From contig NC_085140.1 in assembly GCF_024139115.2 (NCBI RefSeq), positions 332,627,953 through 332,691,952 on the forward strand: DNA of 64,000 nt, read 5' to 3'. The notes under the pieces are model-generated. The model made no database searches. It saw only the letters and a program-made list of their open reading frames with translations, and was not told where the DNA came from. Positions 11,640 through 24,879 of this stretch are shown one piece after another. The position numbers were made by a program, and so were the translations under genes. Each line of letters starts with the position of its first letter. The first letter of the stretch is position 1. The DNA comes from Armigeres subalbatus (taxonomy: Eukaryota > Arthropoda > Insecta > Diptera > Culicidae).

Positions 11640-12190
11640 ATTAGTGGTGGTGGTAGCGAAATGGTGCTGGATGGTGAAAAATTTGAAGTGGTAGAAGAAT
11701 TTGTGTATCTTGGAACATTAGTGACGTGCGATAATGATGTTACCCGCGAGGTGAAAAGGCGTATTGCAGCTGCAAATAGGGCTTATTCTGGACTTCTTAA
11801 CTAGCTTAAGTCCCGTAGTCTGCAAACGAAAACAAAACTCGCGCTGTATACTACTCTGATTCTTCCGGTGGCTTTATACGGCCATGAAACAATATATGGA
11901 CTTTGAAGAAGGCTGATCGGAGAGCTTTCGGAGTGTTTGAGCGTAAGGTGCTGCGGACAATACTCGGAGTAAACAGGAGAACGGTATCTGACGGCATCGC
12001 ATGAATCACGAATTGTACCAGGTGTATAAAGGGCTGATTATTAATAAGCTTATACAACACGGCAGAATACGATGGGCTGGTCATGTTGTTCGCATGCCGG
12101 AAGAACGTCAAGCGGTTGAAGAGGACCGGAGGGCGCTCAATGTTCAGGACGACTGGAAGCGATTGGGCAAGGCTCGAGTCCAGGGGAAAT
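11640..12190 (+). pseudogene. Decayed RTE-like LINE, 3' end of reverse transcriptase ORF
   Basis: Two open pieces (11595-11804 and 12001-12255) and the DNA between them encode the characteristic C-terminal part of an RTE-like LINE polyprotein. The visible motifs are EEFVYLGTLVTCDND, then in another frame ALYTTLILPVALYGHET, then RMNHELYQVY and IRWAGHVVRMPEE. Each motif has a direct counterpart in the better copy at 24.9-27.0 kb. There are stops at about 11802 and frameshifts around 11880-12000. The catalytic reverse transcriptase core and endonuclease are absent, so this is a dead 5'-truncated copy of a related but distinct family. Confidence 0.75.
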
Positions 12191-12199
12191 TGTTAAAAT

Positions 12200-13950
12200 T
12201 CTGCAGCAAATTTTTCGCTGAAAATTCCTCTAAATTGTCGCGGAGGTTTTTTTAGATGATTTTTTACGTGGTGTTACCAAAACTGTCTGCGGCGGCAGCG
12301 GACATGTCAATCGACATTATCCACGCTACCGAAGAAAATCATTCTCTTTTTAAATATAAATCAAATCCATTCTATTGTTATTTTAACTAGAACTGCTTAT
12401 TTATTTTACCATGTGAAGTATTTTCTCTCCCAAAATTATTTCTGCTGATTTTTCTGTGTTCTTTTTTCTGATTTAATGTATCGATATCGAAAACGAAAAT
12501 ATCGATACAAAAATATCGGATATCGAAATAAATTTATCCATACTCCGATATATCGGAAATATCGGAACACGATTACAGTACGATCGCCGGGTTGTGTGCA
12601 TGGTTTGAAGTTGCAGAAAATTTGCGGTTCTTTAGAGTGTTGGGTCTAGTAGTTTTCTATGACATCAGTAGCGTAAGTGCATATAAAGGTCGATAAAAGA
12701 GCTTTTCTGACTTAGAACGCTCGGTAACCACAATTCGCATGTGTGCGAAAGAGATTTATTGGCAACAACAAATAAAAACTCAATTCATTTTGGATATATT
12801 GTAGTTCAGATCGCGTATATAACGAAAAGATCATATTGATGGATCTTTTTGTAAAATTAAGGAGATAATCCTGGATCCGTTAGAGGATTTTTCTTCTTTA
12901 GGTATAGTCGCAGTGGATTATGGTGAAACATCTTCAAATGGCATAATACAGGCAAGCTTCAACAAACTTTACTGGTTTTCAAATATGAGAATAGTTAGAA
13001 ATATAATTGTTTGAGTTGTATATTTTAAAATCTATCAGCTACAATAAAATAAGGTTTGCTCAAAACGATTGATAAAAAAAAGGTCAGACTCCAATTTAAA
13101 CAATTCATATACAGAAGCACCCCTAAGGTGACTTCATCGTCAATTAAGGTGTCGCGTATGCATGCGAAATGTTGAAATTGACGCGAGGCACTTAATATTC
13201 GGGGCGCTAGCATACCAAATGATTCACACTGTTGTGGACTTCACAAAACAAAAGGACCAAAAAAGCCCGCCCCCAAAGTTATGCGAGAGTTTTGTGTGCC
13301 CAGTCAGAAGAAGTGCAGTTTCTTAAGTTTCTGGGCCGAGCTGGGCCCAGGAGCTGGTGATATCATTAACTTTCCTAAGCTGAGTAGACCATTTGGATTC
13401 TCAATTTAGTTTAATAACTTTCTTGATTCAGTTTCTAACGTTGGCTGAGGGTACATAGTTGGTAAAAGTATGCCCTCGATATCCTGTTTCAGGCAGCAGA
13501 TCGGTGGCCGTGTTCTCCGGAATTCCACAATGAGCCAGGGGATCCAAGCAAAGGTCCTGAAAATGTTTGCGTCTCGTCCTCATGTGCACTACGGTCACTA
13601 CACAAGTAGCTATTTTGATACTATCTAAAGAAATAGTATACTAAATTGACTACAAGAATATAAATATGAATAAATAACTCACTGCAATGAGCCCAACTTG
13701 TCTTGAGCGAAGCACTCCTGTGCACATTACTAAGTCAACAAAATCAACCTCTTGCGCCAAGCCTTTTCCCATTAAAGCAATCCAACGAGACACCACATGA
13801 AAAGCCACGCGCCTCTTCCAGTTTGTTCACGCTATCCGATAGGGGTGGTTCAAAAATGATGTCAAAGGTTTTAGAGGGGGAGGGGTCAGTACGTATACTG
13901 GTTATACAAAAAAGTGTGACAGATAGGGAAGGGGGGTCTAGAAATCTTTA
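12200..13950. other. Anonymous stretch
   Basis: No gene supported. Includes the ATATCG-rich tract at 12480-12560. Bases 13025-13213 and 13703-13951 hold short open frames with no domain. Bases 13845-13945 resemble the G-rich internal sequence of TA-type MITEs (gtggttcaaaaatgatgtc, then gtgtgacagatagggaagg). Confidence 0.35.
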
Positions 13951-13962
13951 GTGGGTCTAGTA

Positions 13963-14105
13963 CTGCCGTAATCTGGAAAAGTGACATAACAGCCATTTTA
14001 CAACATGCATGTTTTCCATTTTTCTGTTAAAGAGCTCGATGAGTAGTACTCGTTAACACCATTTTTGGAAAATGGCGTATACGTCACTTTTTCAGATTAC
14101 GGCAG
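13963..14105. mobile_element. Short hairpin MITE, possible 4-bp duplication
   Basis: Inverted arms CTGCCGTAATCTGGAAAAG (left) and, reverse complemented, CTGCCGTAATCTGAAAAAG (right), with similarity continuing through gtgac and gccatttt. The element is 143 bp and flanked by agta on both sides (13959-13962 and 14106-14109). A 4-bp duplication fits the small mosquito MITE groups defined by duplication length. Confidence 0.7.
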
Positions 14106-14619
14106 AGTAGTGGACATCATATTCGAATCGCCCAATACCTTATTCTAGATGCTTGCCGTTTGGCGTGCACTCTCTGCACGGTGAACGAAGATTACGTATA
14201 AGTACACAGCAGTTCTGTGCAGTAGTGTTAGTCATTCTTGAATTGCAGTTGTAGTGGTGAAAATATTGTGCACGATGCCTTGTGCACCACAATAGAGTGA
14301 GACGCTGAGAGTTAATAAATGCGCGCCAAATCTCAAATGTTTGACAGTGGAAAGTTTAAAGGATTCAATTTATTTGGTTCTCGTTCGATGACTTAACATG
14401 GTGATACAAATCGAGGATAGAAAACGGACAGAAAACTCCTAAGGAGCTTGTTTAGATTTGCAAATAATATATTGAAGCGTGTATGAAGTTAGATTTAATA
14501 GGCACATCATTATATAAGAGCTTGGAGATAGTTCGAAAACTTTTTAAGAAAAAAATATATTGATGCACAGGTGACCATTTTCATTACGCGACGCATTTGT
14601 TTGCAAGGATACTCTGGAT

Positions 14620-14940
14620 CCAGGGGTGTTTGGGGCGGCCGCTTTGCACTGGATGAGTTGGACAGAATGAGTACAGGTTCATCTGAACGGTTGGTGGCGG
14701 CTATGAAAACTTACACGACCTCATTTTCCGTTGCACTGGGAGGGTAGGCTGTCGGAACGGTCAATACCTTCAATACCTGACGCTTCGGTGTAACGATGTT
14801 CGAATCTGACGAAGACGCTATACAGCAATTCCGCAACAGCCCTTCGCAGGGGTCCGCGACGTTTGGCATAATACAGCCTTATTTATGTCATGAACAGTTC
14901 TTTGGGTCATTTCATGTCTTACGTCCATTATGCCTAACGT
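14620..14940. other. Unassigned stretch beside LINE remnant
   Basis: GC-richer than its surroundings. It lies directly downstream of the minus-strand LINE remnant and may be the continuation of that element, but I cannot read a domain in it. Confidence 0.25.
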
Positions 14941-14941
14941 G

Positions 14942-15610
14942 CTAATGCCTAACAGGGTATACTCCTTCAAAAGAACTTCGGTATTTCCCCTTGTTTAAAA
15001 ACGCTCCGATATGGAGCAATTTACGTTGGCAATGAAGAAGTGTCAGCTGCTCACTACGTGCCAGTGGAAGCGAGCTACTGGGGGGAATGAGGCAAGAGAG
15101 ACGTTGTTGTTCATTGCACACGTGTTCGTGGACCCTCTCCTGGCCGACATAGTTCGAATTAGCATTCTGGTCGGACCACAAGCATAATGCCCCGTTTATG
15201 ACAACTATAATAAGGTAACAGCCAGAATGGAACCTTGTGGGACCCCAGTTTTCCCCAGTTATGGTCTGGACGCAGAGTTGCCGATTAAAACTTAGACCGA
15301 GTGAGAAAGCTGTAAATAAATGGAAGAATATTGTGGAGAAGCCCCAGTCCACCATCTGTTTGAGCACCAATGTAACTAGCTTGACGTTCTGAAGTACGTC
15401 CCGTGAACCAGGAAAGCTGGTTTCGTAGCCAGGACGGAACGCATGTTATTGGAAACTAAATCATCCGTTATCCTTCAACTACTTCCCAAATACGTCGGAT
15501 GATAAGTCTTTCGAGGCACGAGGTAAGGGAAATGGGACTGAAGCTAAAGAGATCCTAGCCTGAAACTTTATGTTTCGGGATCGGGATTGCTATACTTTCT
15601 CCAGTTTTCC
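14942..15610 (-). pseudogene. Decayed Jockey/I-type LINE reverse transcriptase fragment
   Basis: Read on the minus strand, pieces in three frames match the reverse transcriptase of Jockey/I-group LINEs. From 15600 downward there are segments equivalent to the arginine-isoleucine-rich turn before motif A, a HAFRPGYET block, and then, in the 142-codon frame 15370-14942, LKQMVDWGFSTIFFHLFTAF and FNRQL. A further frame near 15245 reads GVPQGSILAVTLLL, which is the family's motif B. Motif C (YADD) is not intact. Multiple frameshifts and stops show an old dead copy, truncated at both ends. Confidence 0.65.
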
Positions 15611-15619
15611 ATGAAAGTT

Positions 15620-18085
15620 TTCTCACACCATATTTTGTTTATTAAATCCATAAGTGTATCGTAGTAGTCAATATAATAAAATTATTATTCTATTTTAAAC
15701 GGAAGGTATAATTTATTGAAACATAGGGAGAAGGTCCTTTTAGGCAATAACACCAAAATTAATACTGGGCCACATTCCTACCAAATCGCTTCTTTGGTAC
15801 ATTACTAGATACTAACCATGTAACCATCTTTTGGGCAAGCTGAAAAGGAGCAAGGATGAAATATTTGGCATCAGATGTACCAGGGTTTGCAAAAATCGCT
15901 CTCATTAGATAACGAACAACGATACAAGAGAGACAAAAACTGTTTCATACAAGCCATGAAAACATATTTATCAATATTGTATACAAGTGCGAAAAAACAG
16001 AATCGGATAGGCAGCCCCCAAAAAGTGATGATATAAAACGTTCATTTTGTGTTGGGTACCTTTTTTTCGCACAGCTGTGTAAAACAAGTTGAAATGCAGC
16101 ATCAGAACCATTTAATTATTAAATGTTTAAATCTCTAAATCTTCAAATTTTTTGAACCAAAATACTTCAACTCACTGAATACGCTGAAGAAGAAGATTTG
16201 GACAATCATGAAAGTAAGAATTCAAACCAACCATTGATTACTCACAATCTTATGGACGTAGGCAATGACAAGATGTGAGCATTCGTCTATGGAAATATGA
16301 CCAAATAAAGTGATAAAATAAAATGTTGTGATTAACGCCTTATGAGTTTGAATAAAATTCGACTCAAAAATATTTTTTTACAATCGTCTCTGTGTGTCTC
16401 CCTTTTTCCGAGTGCAGTCTTTATCAAATCGCTAACGATGGCATCTAAGCTATGCACTTAACTACAAACAACCCTCTGTAAAATTGTTCTCCAAACTTAA
16501 CAAACTCAACCTCCGCTGCCTCTCCAAATCAAGATAGCAAAACTGTGGTGTGAAATGTGTGTTCAAGCAGGAAACTTCGATTGATCTTGAATCGATTGAA
16601 CACATACGTCTGAAAAATTAAATTGCGCGAGAACTGATCCGTTGCGCACCGGGGGCATCAAGAGCACGCTGTGAACGAACATCATTTTTGGGATGATGCT
16701 TCTAATGAAAAAATAGTCCACAAAGTTACCAATTTAGTGAACAAATGAAGATGAATGAAACGGAATCGTATGAAAAAAGGTTGCCACCAACTGGGACCCA
16801 AGAGTCTTTGAACGAAGTGAACGAGTGTGTACGACTTATATTGGGATTCTTCTTTGCCGATGTTTTCTTCGATCCATATTAGAGGGAGTTTGTAATGCAA
16901 TGTGTGTTTTTTCGGCTATGTTATTTCGAAACGGTCTGGCAAACGTAATGATTACTCTCTGGTAGCTTCCAGCTAGGACACGGTTATCCCAATGGACTGG
17001 AATTGGTAGCTTTCAATAATATTCAGTATATTTTTTTAAGACTACAAGTTCTAATTCCGGAGTACGTACTGAGTAACTAAATTGCAAATACTTTGAAGGC
17101 AATATTCAGGCAAAACAAATATTTCATTTTTTAAGCAAATCATTGTCATTCGTAAGCATTAAAAACTCTCTTTCAGACGGTTTGGATCACCGTGTAGCGG
17201 ACCCGGCGCGGATGTACGCATGATTCAAAAGATCAAACCGTGTTACGCGCGCGCTCCAAACAGTAGCTGGAGAGCCCACTGACTGGCACTGATTGGTCGC
17301 CGCACCGCCCGCATGGAACCGCCGCGTGTTGACGCTTCATTAGAATTAGAATTAGGAGATGAGAAAATAATAACAATGTCCGAAAGGCATGATAGGAAAA
17401 TAACCGACACTGGGAATCAGCGGAAAGAACAACAAATATTTGGAAACATAGGATCAAGTGGGGGCCAAGTGAAAAGATATTAATGAAAAAATCACTGGCC
17501 GGTAGAGTGTAGTCTTTTCGAGCCGAAATTTTCAACGACTAATATTCAGGAATATGAAGAAGTTTTTCCACAGATACGACATTCGAGCAAAACACCATTC
17601 TTTTCAGATAATGATTTTGAGACTATTTAAAAATTAACTACAAAAGAAACTTAAGCTGAGGAAATTCGCAGAAGAGCAATAGAGCCATAATTTAGATCAA
17701 ACATCTTCTCCGAGCACCGGAAAGGACAGATCAGCCACGTACTCCACAGTAATCTCCTCGCAGTTTATAGCGGCTTTGATTTTCCTGTGAGAAAATGCCA
17801 AAGGCATCATCATCCGATCCGCAGGAGAGCTATTATTTCTTAACCATTTAATAATTGCCGTTTTCCTGCATGTGGAAATGCAGGCCAAACGCATGTGCTT
17901 GCATCTGTGCTCGCAGAAATTAACTATTTAGTTTTATCAAGATCCGCCACATAAATTCTGGTAAAGAAATTCAGTAACAAAGAGTTCAATCTACTTGTTT
18001 GTAAGTGATTGACTCTTGACGTGCCTTGACCCGAAATTGAGGTTTATCCGGAAAAGGTGTGTTACTATAGACTCTGTATTCTATC
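15620..18085. other. Anonymous stretch
   Basis: At 15883-16020 lies the left end of the hAT-like family seen at 9215 (cagggtttgcaaaaatcgct onward), without a matching right end. Bases 17190-17330 are unusually GC-rich for the region, without a readable domain. Bases 17697-17768 may be a terminal exon on the minus strand (see findings). Nothing else can be supported. Confidence 0.35.
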
Positions 18086-18089
18086 TCTT

Positions 18090-18320
18090 CTAATATTCTT
18101 CTTATTGGCATTACATCCCTCACACTTACATTAAGCACTTCCACAGTTGTTAACAGCGAGGTTTTTCAAGCCGAGGTATTATTTTTGCATTCGAATATCG
18201 AGGCTAACACGATGATACATTTATGATACCCAGGGAAGACGAGACATTCTCCAAACCGAAAATGTTCTAGACCGGACCAGGAATCAAACCCAGCTACCCT
18301 CAACATGGTCTTGCTTTCTA
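18090..18320 (-). mobile_element. Feilai-type SINE, minus strand
   Basis: From 18093 the sequence runs cttcttattggcattacatc, then cacttccacagttgtta, gcgaggtttttcaagccgagg, and a tRNA-like head whose B box (reverse complement near 18280-18291) is GGTTTGATTCC. It parallels the copy at 30893-31165 with many substitutions. Pol III-type internal promoter; no protein. Confidence 0.8.
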
Positions 18321-18329
18321 GGGGGGGCT

Positions 18330-21255
18330 CTTTCATATGGTCACCCTACCTTTAATTGGTCTTGATAATCGTGATAACCCTTTCACACCTATCTACAGAG
18401 TAGAAGGTTGAGGATTCGAGTCTTTCCAAGACACGTGGATTCTTTTTCACAAATTTAGTATCAATTTGTCCATTTCGGAAACATGTGAAGTGCATATGCG
18501 CGCCAAGTGATTTAACAAAAAAGACCGAGTCGCCGAATAATATGCAATGGAAACAAGTTATCATATATCACATATAAATTACCCGCTGATCTTTCGGCTT
18601 CATAATCTAACGACTTTACCATTACCAATCTGTACTCTCAGATCTGTACCATTTTCCCATAAATAAACGAACTAATGCACTCTATCGCATTCACCCGCCA
18701 ACTAGCATCCATCTCTCCGACCCATAACGAGCTTTCACTCCCGTTCAAGATGTTTATTCTCAAAACATCATCCCATTTTCATAGACATTTTATGATACCA
18801 TTTATTTTTATCGAATTTCCTTTCACAACACAAATTAGGCTTCCCCCTTTCGTTCGTTTTCGGTTGGATCGGTGGTTGACACTCGATGACCGATCCCACG
18901 ACAACGACCGCGAAGATGACGACACGAGAGAAAAAACAACTGGCTGGCGACATTATGCCCAAATGGAATATAATGAAAGGAGTTTGGAGAAGTAGCGCAG
19001 TGCCGGTAGCACTGACTCCGGCTACCTCCCTCCGCCTATCCAAGTCAGTCAAATTGTGTTCCCATTTCTTCATCTTCGAATGTGCAGTTTCTTCTTGCCG
19101 CAGTTGGAAACGTAGAAAAGCAACACATTTTACGTTCGAATCGGCGCGTACTACAATGTTTACTTCTCGATTCCCTTTTCACATTCACGTAATAGTCCGC
19201 TTCTTTTTGGAAGATTTTTTCTGCATTTCGCTCTCTGGTTGATCTTCTATCAACTTCTGTAGGACTGACTGCCCCGACGCGCCATATGGTCCTCAGTTTG
19301 GGTCGTATGTACAACAGGAAAAAAACAGATGAATCCACATGACGACGATGGAACTTTTCTCATTATAAGCACGACAACGTGAAAGATGACGTCGACCCCC
19401 AACTGAATCTAGTTCGGAGCACCTCCGATTATGATCAGGACAGCCATAATAAACCTGCAGAGCCAAATTAAAGTTTTAAAAATTAACTCATAAACAATAT
19501 ATTATGCAGCATTTATTACAGATTTACACAGATTACTATGTGAAACTGGTAAACAAACTTGTAAAAGAAGCAACCATCAGGTATTCCCTGCGGGTTTCTG
19601 AATTAGTCATATTCTATGAAATACTCAGCATATTTCTTATCATGCTGTTAAACCATTGTCAATTATGTGCATTGTGCGTAAGACATATTGCCGACAAAGC
19701 AAAGGATTGCGATGCAACAAAATAATAATTGATATTTGTTCCAGTTGAGAGAAATCGAAATTTAGAATAATAATATTAGTATACTGGATTTTGTAAGAGA
19801 TTCTCAATTGGTCACCGAACATATTAATTTTTATAACGCTCTTGAAGACCATATTTAAATCTACAAGAGTGTTATAAAACCAGTATAAAACCAAAATTTT
19901 ACTAGCTGGCATCTATTCCGGGGTCCACTAGACGTAAAATAGACGCTATTGTTCATATTATCTGTTCCAGTTCTTCTTCTCATAGCTCGAATGTAGATCT
20001 TATCAAAATCAAAGAAACGTGAGGCTGATAAAATATTTCCTTTAGTATCTATTTAATTTGGCACAGTAGTGAATTTAAACAGAAAAGCCAAAGGCAATTA
20101 AACGTTATTTTTTTTCTAAATCGGATTAATTTTTAACGTAAAAAAATGGTTGCACAACTTGTTTTTAGAATGTAATTTAGTTATCACTCGGTAAACAATT
20201 TTCAAAGGACAATCAAAAAATTCAATCAAATTGAATGATTTTTCTAATCATGTCAAGCTTTTGTCATGACCGAATGAAGCTCCGGGCCCAGAAATAAATA
20301 TCTCCGATTCGACACTGAACATATAACCTTTCGTTATCATTTGGCATACGGGAACGATAGCAAAACGAAAGAACAGAGCTTGTGGAAACCGATGGGTATG
20401 TTGGTCTGCGCGCCATACGTGCGATGATGATCATTAGCGTCGTCCCAACAGAGGGTAAGTGAATTTCCAGAGATGAATCCATAACAGAAATCAAATAAAA
20501 TGCTTACCGTTCGTTGCCTGTTTGCGGAGTTTGATCTTATTTTTAGTAATGCAATCTTCAGCTAGAACACATAACACCTAACATTCGACAATGGACAGGA
20601 CATTCCAAGGATACGAATTCAATTTATATTCCCGCTTAAAGGAACAGATAAATTGCTTAATTTATTAGACGTTGCGTGGAGAAAATCAATGCAAATTTAT
20701 CAGTGAAAATGTTTGACAATAGGCTTTTTGAAACTAAATATTGACGAGCCGCAAACGAACTATACTTTGGGCTCTCAAGATGTATTACAAAAGGTTAAAC
20801 TGTAACAATTTGTGTATTTTTACCGATAAAATTTAGATTGGCACAATTACTGAATAATGAGATAATGATAATAAATAATGAGATGTTACTGTTTGCTCGT
20901 GTGTCTGACTCACGCAAATTTAAGTGTATTGTACCAAAAAAGGTAATTGTAAATTGATCGTCGATTAATCTACACGCTTTGATAAATTTAAATTAATGTC
21001 AGTTTCGTGTTTGATTTTTAACACATGGCGCTTTTTTGGTACGGAATGGATTTTTAAATGTCGACTCCGATTGACAACACAAACAAAGTGTAAAAATTGT
21101 TTAAAAAAGTGAAGCGAAGTAAGCCTACAATTGCCAATTAAACGACGGGGTTCTAACAAATCGCATCAAGCGCCAACAAAAAATACCCATTTTCCTGCCC
21201 AAGCTTTCGTTTAGCAGATTTAATTGATCAAACATCGAATTGGATATCCCTCAAC
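18330..21255. other. Anonymous stretch
   Basis: Many overlapping short open frames occur at 18675-19340 on both strands, none with a recognisable domain. The composition at 18840-19330 is closer to 45-50% GC than the flanks, so non-coding conserved or untranslated host sequence is possible but unproven. I see no repeat structure. Confidence 0.3.
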
Positions 21256-21263
21256 CATAACTG

Positions 21264-21502
21264 ATATCGGGACTGATTTGCGATTTGGGCGTAACTTATT
21301 TTGTAAACAAACATTGCTTCATGGATTCCAGAGAATGCAAGCGCTATCATCCCAAATCAATTCCCTTATCTGGTAGAGGAAAGCTTAATCTGTCGGATCC
21401 ATACCGTGGTTTCCTCATGAAATGCTTGTTTTAGCAGGAATTCGCCTTCCAGTGTTTGTTTACAAAATAAGTTACGCCCAAATCGCAAAGCGGTCCCGAT
21501 AT
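21264..21502. mobile_element. Foldback element, ~50-bp inverted arms
   Basis: The left arm begins ATATCGGGACTGATTTGCG and continues atttgggcgtaacttatttt. The right arm is its near-perfect reverse complement. Total about 239 bp. I could not identify a convincing target duplication, so the exact ends are approximate. Confidence 0.65.
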
Positions 21503-21504
21503 GC

Positions 21505-23670
21505 TAAAACCAATTTGTGTAGAAATTGATATGAAATGATTTCCGTTTTCCGTATACGAACAAAACGTCACAAACCAGTCAAAAAGCCGCAAAAGTTTCT
21601 GAAACAAACGAAAACAAAATCATACATTTCCAAACAATTTTTTTTATGCCAGAAAACGTATTTTTGCACAATGATTCAAAGTATATAAGAATCTCATTTT
21701 GGCCAAAAATGTGACATATGCAGTTTCTCAAACAAACGGTTCAAATGTGGAAGCATTTGTTATTGGAAGAATTGTTATTTATCAAGCCAATTTTTGTAAA
21801 GCAAGATGGGTCAACAAGGTTCGAGCTCATGATCTGAATTGACAAACAATGGAAAAAAGACAATTTTGTAGTTTTTCGAGGTTCTCTGGCTATTGTACCA
21901 TTTTTGCAACCTCTTCTCGACGAGCAGACTAACATTTCTGTACATCTGTAATGCAAATTTAACTGATCTAATAGATATACGTTCTTTCGAAGGTGATTTA
22001 AAAAAAGGCGTTCTAAAAATGGTTCATTTTTGCAAATGAAATTTTCTTACCAAAAATTGAAGCAAAATATTTTCTTAATTAAACGCAAAATATTCCAAAA
22101 AACTACAACACGGTTATTAAATGGATGTGATTTTTTAGATACATCGAAGTTTTTTATTTTTATTTATTTATTTACTTGTCTTCGAGCTAATTGGACTGAC
22201 AGATACTACTAGATAATTATAATACTTTTAAACACACACCATAATCAAAATAAACATACACTACATTAAACCGTCGACAACAAAAATTGTTGCGATGGGT
22301 TGTTCCTGGCTTGAAAGAAACGGTTTTGACAGCAGTGTCCATTTCACACAGCTTCAAAGCTTTTCCAATTATCAATTATTATTGAACTTATTATAAATAG
22401 TAACTTACAAACTAGTTTCAGCACAATTCTCATGCTACAGGCCTCATCGCCACTCTAAACTATTCTAATCAAATACTATTTCTTCAGTATGGGAGCATAT
22501 GGATACCTTTAATTGCCAGTGCTGCCAGTCTCACAAAATTTATCAATACTTCACGCAACAAACATCAAACAAGTTATTTTGTTTAAAAACGATGCGGTGT
22601 GCTGGAAGACGTACGAAATCTGTATGGCGGGTTGATCTCGCAGGAACGTTGATGTTGACATTACTCAGCAGCGTCGGAGAGTCAATGTTGTGGGACAGGA
22701 TATCGAACACGAACGCTGTCCTCGTGTGGGCTTATGGAACATTGCATGAAATTTGTTTGTAGACTATTTATTAGTTTGCTTATAATTTCTGGAACAGTCT
22801 ATAGTCATTGTTCTTTGCATAGATCTAATCTAAATAATTTAGACATTTTGATTTCAAACAAAGTACCAATTCATGCCATGAGTGCCTATCATCCAAAGAA
22901 AGATCAAAAAGCCCACGATATTTTGGTTTGTTGTCTTATGACAATCAATACCTTTCCGGTCTGATTGCAAGTGATAAAGGATTATTTTGCCCGTCTCGTA
23001 CAACAAAGTTGTACCGAAAGGCTATCATTTCACTCCAAAAACGAACTATTCATAGAAGGCTCAGAAACCCATGGTGTTATATACCAGTCGCCTCAGCTCG
23101 ACGAACTGAGCAAATGTCTGTCTGTCCGTGTGTATATGTGTGTGCACACAAAAACTATTAGCCAATTATTCACATAGTAATTCGTAACCAATTATTTCGT
23201 AATAAGTTGCATTCGACAGAGAATAAAGCGTAGTTGATCACTATTGAATTTAATATCAATTGTGCAATCCGATAAAATCTGAACTTTAAAATAGTTATGA
23301 AACATAGTGATTAAGTTATAACATGTTATAAAATGCTTTGTAGAATCAACCCATGCAAGCTCTTCTACTCGATTTAGTACACGACTTTAGTACAACAAAT
23401 GAGACACAAGCTTTGATAGCATGCAAGTTAGGACGCATAGCGCCATAACGCTTCTACAGGTATAGAAAAGCTCAGGTGAAACGCGCACGCAAACTTCACA
23501 TAGCATTCTTGAAAATACACTCGCAAATAATTCAACATTTCAACTAATTTTCCGATAATGCATGTGTTTGATTGATTAATTGTTTTTTTTTTTAATAATT
23601 CACTAGAAAGGCAGAATCACTGCTAGGTAGATAATACTGGTTTTTATTACATGGAAAGGGCAATGAAATT
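21505..23670. other. Anonymous AT-rich stretch
   Basis: No gene, no clear repeat. Short open frames at 22499-22964 and 22928-23177 lack domains. Confidence 0.35.
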
Positions 23671-23674
23671 CAGT

Positions 23675-24125
23675 AAAGGTTGTTGGCCGAAAATGTCGTT
23701 TAGCCGAATGAACCATTGGGCCGCAGAAACGTGCCTTTTAGCCGAACAGGTCATTTAACCAAAACGGCCGAAAATACTGTTTGGCTCAAATTGTTATTTG
23801 GCCGAAAGGATCCTACAACCGTAAATGTTCTAAACTGGTCATATGACCGAAAAAGTCGTCTGTTCGAAGGGAAATAGTGAATGAAAAGAGTGCAATGTGA
23901 TAAATGAATATCGAAAAGTTAGAAGTAAGAAATGAAAAGTGAAAAGGAATACATTTTCGGTAGTAAGGTCCGTTCGGCCAAATGGCACTTCATGCCAAAC
24001 GATCATATCGGCTAAACTTTTTTTTTTGTAAATGGCCAGTTTGGTCCAACGACATTTTCGGCCCATTTCGCTTTTGACCGAATGCGATTTTTGGCCAAAC
24101 TGTAAACTCAGGCAAATGGAATTTC
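23675..24125. repeat. Foldback-like block rich in GCCGAA / TTCGGC
   Basis: The left third (23680-23830) repeats GCCGAA at irregular short spacing. The right third (23960-24120) repeats the complementary form (ttcggcc, ttggcc). Such an arrangement gives a self-complementary structure. I see no clear terminal duplication. It abuts a SINE on its right. Confidence 0.5.
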
Positions 24126-24134
24126 TTCTTCTTA

Positions 24135-24395
24135 TTCTTCTTCAATGGCTCTACATTCCAACTGGAACTTGGCCTGCTTTTCAACTTAGTATTCTATTAG
24201 CATTTCCTCAGTTATTAATTGAAAGCTTTTCTATGCTCGCCATTGCATGAGTATGTATCTTGTGTGGCAAATACAAGGGATACACTATGCCCAGGGAGTC
24301 GAGAATGTTTCCAACCCGAAAACATCCTAGACGGGAACGAGAATCGAACTCGCCATCTCCGGATTAGCCTTTGGTCGCAAGGCTACTGGAGACCC
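24135..24395 (-). mobile_element. Feilai-like SINE (second subfamily), minus strand
   Basis: Begins with an interrupted (TTC)n tail (cttcttattcttcttc), then a body reading aatggctctacattccaac, and ends at a tRNA-like head with B box GAGTTCGATTCTC (reverse complement near 24340-24352). The body differs from the 30.9-kb copy, so this is a separate subfamily sharing the head and tail structure. Confidence 0.75.
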
Positions 24396-24537
24396 AGTAT
24401 TTGGAATGGAATTTGGCCTGTTGATTTTCGACCTAAAGTGTTATTAACCAAGTGGTATTCAACAAATTGACAAAAGCACGACTTATCCAATATAAATTAA
24501 GAAAGTATAGACTTTCTACTTCAAAGAACGTATTTGC

Positions 24538-24835
24538 CAGGCTTAAGGCAAAGGAAGATATGATTCCTACTTTTAGTTAATGCATTTGTTCGGTTTGAGG
24601 CAAAGGGAAAACATGATTCCTTCTTTCGATATGATATCATCCTTTTATTCAAAAGGTGCATTTGATCGGCATATTACTAGAGAAGATATGGTTCCTGCTT
24701 TCAATTCAATTCAATCCCTTCATTAAAAGGATGCATTTGCTTGGCACAAAGCTAGAGAGGATATGATACCTTCTTTCAATTAATCCATTTGCTTTGTTTA
24801 GGCCAAGGGAAGATATAATTACTTCTTTCAAATAA
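24538..24835. repeat. Degenerate ~60-65-bp tandem repeat, about five units
   Basis: Successive units share the pattern gcatttg, then ggc..aaag, then gaagatatgattcctttcttt, then tcaatt. They occur at about 24540, 24590, 24655, 24730 and 24785. The array ends at the 5' truncation of the RTE-like LINE, with the last gcattt (24836) sitting at the junction. Confidence 0.55.
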
Positions 24836-24879
24836 TGCATTTAGACGACATTCATGTATTACTCGGTCGTCGGAGTCGT

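Noticed and set aside
10750..12590. One transposon bounded by the two ATATCG-rich tracts
   Set aside because: No convincing inverted ends or target duplication could be found.
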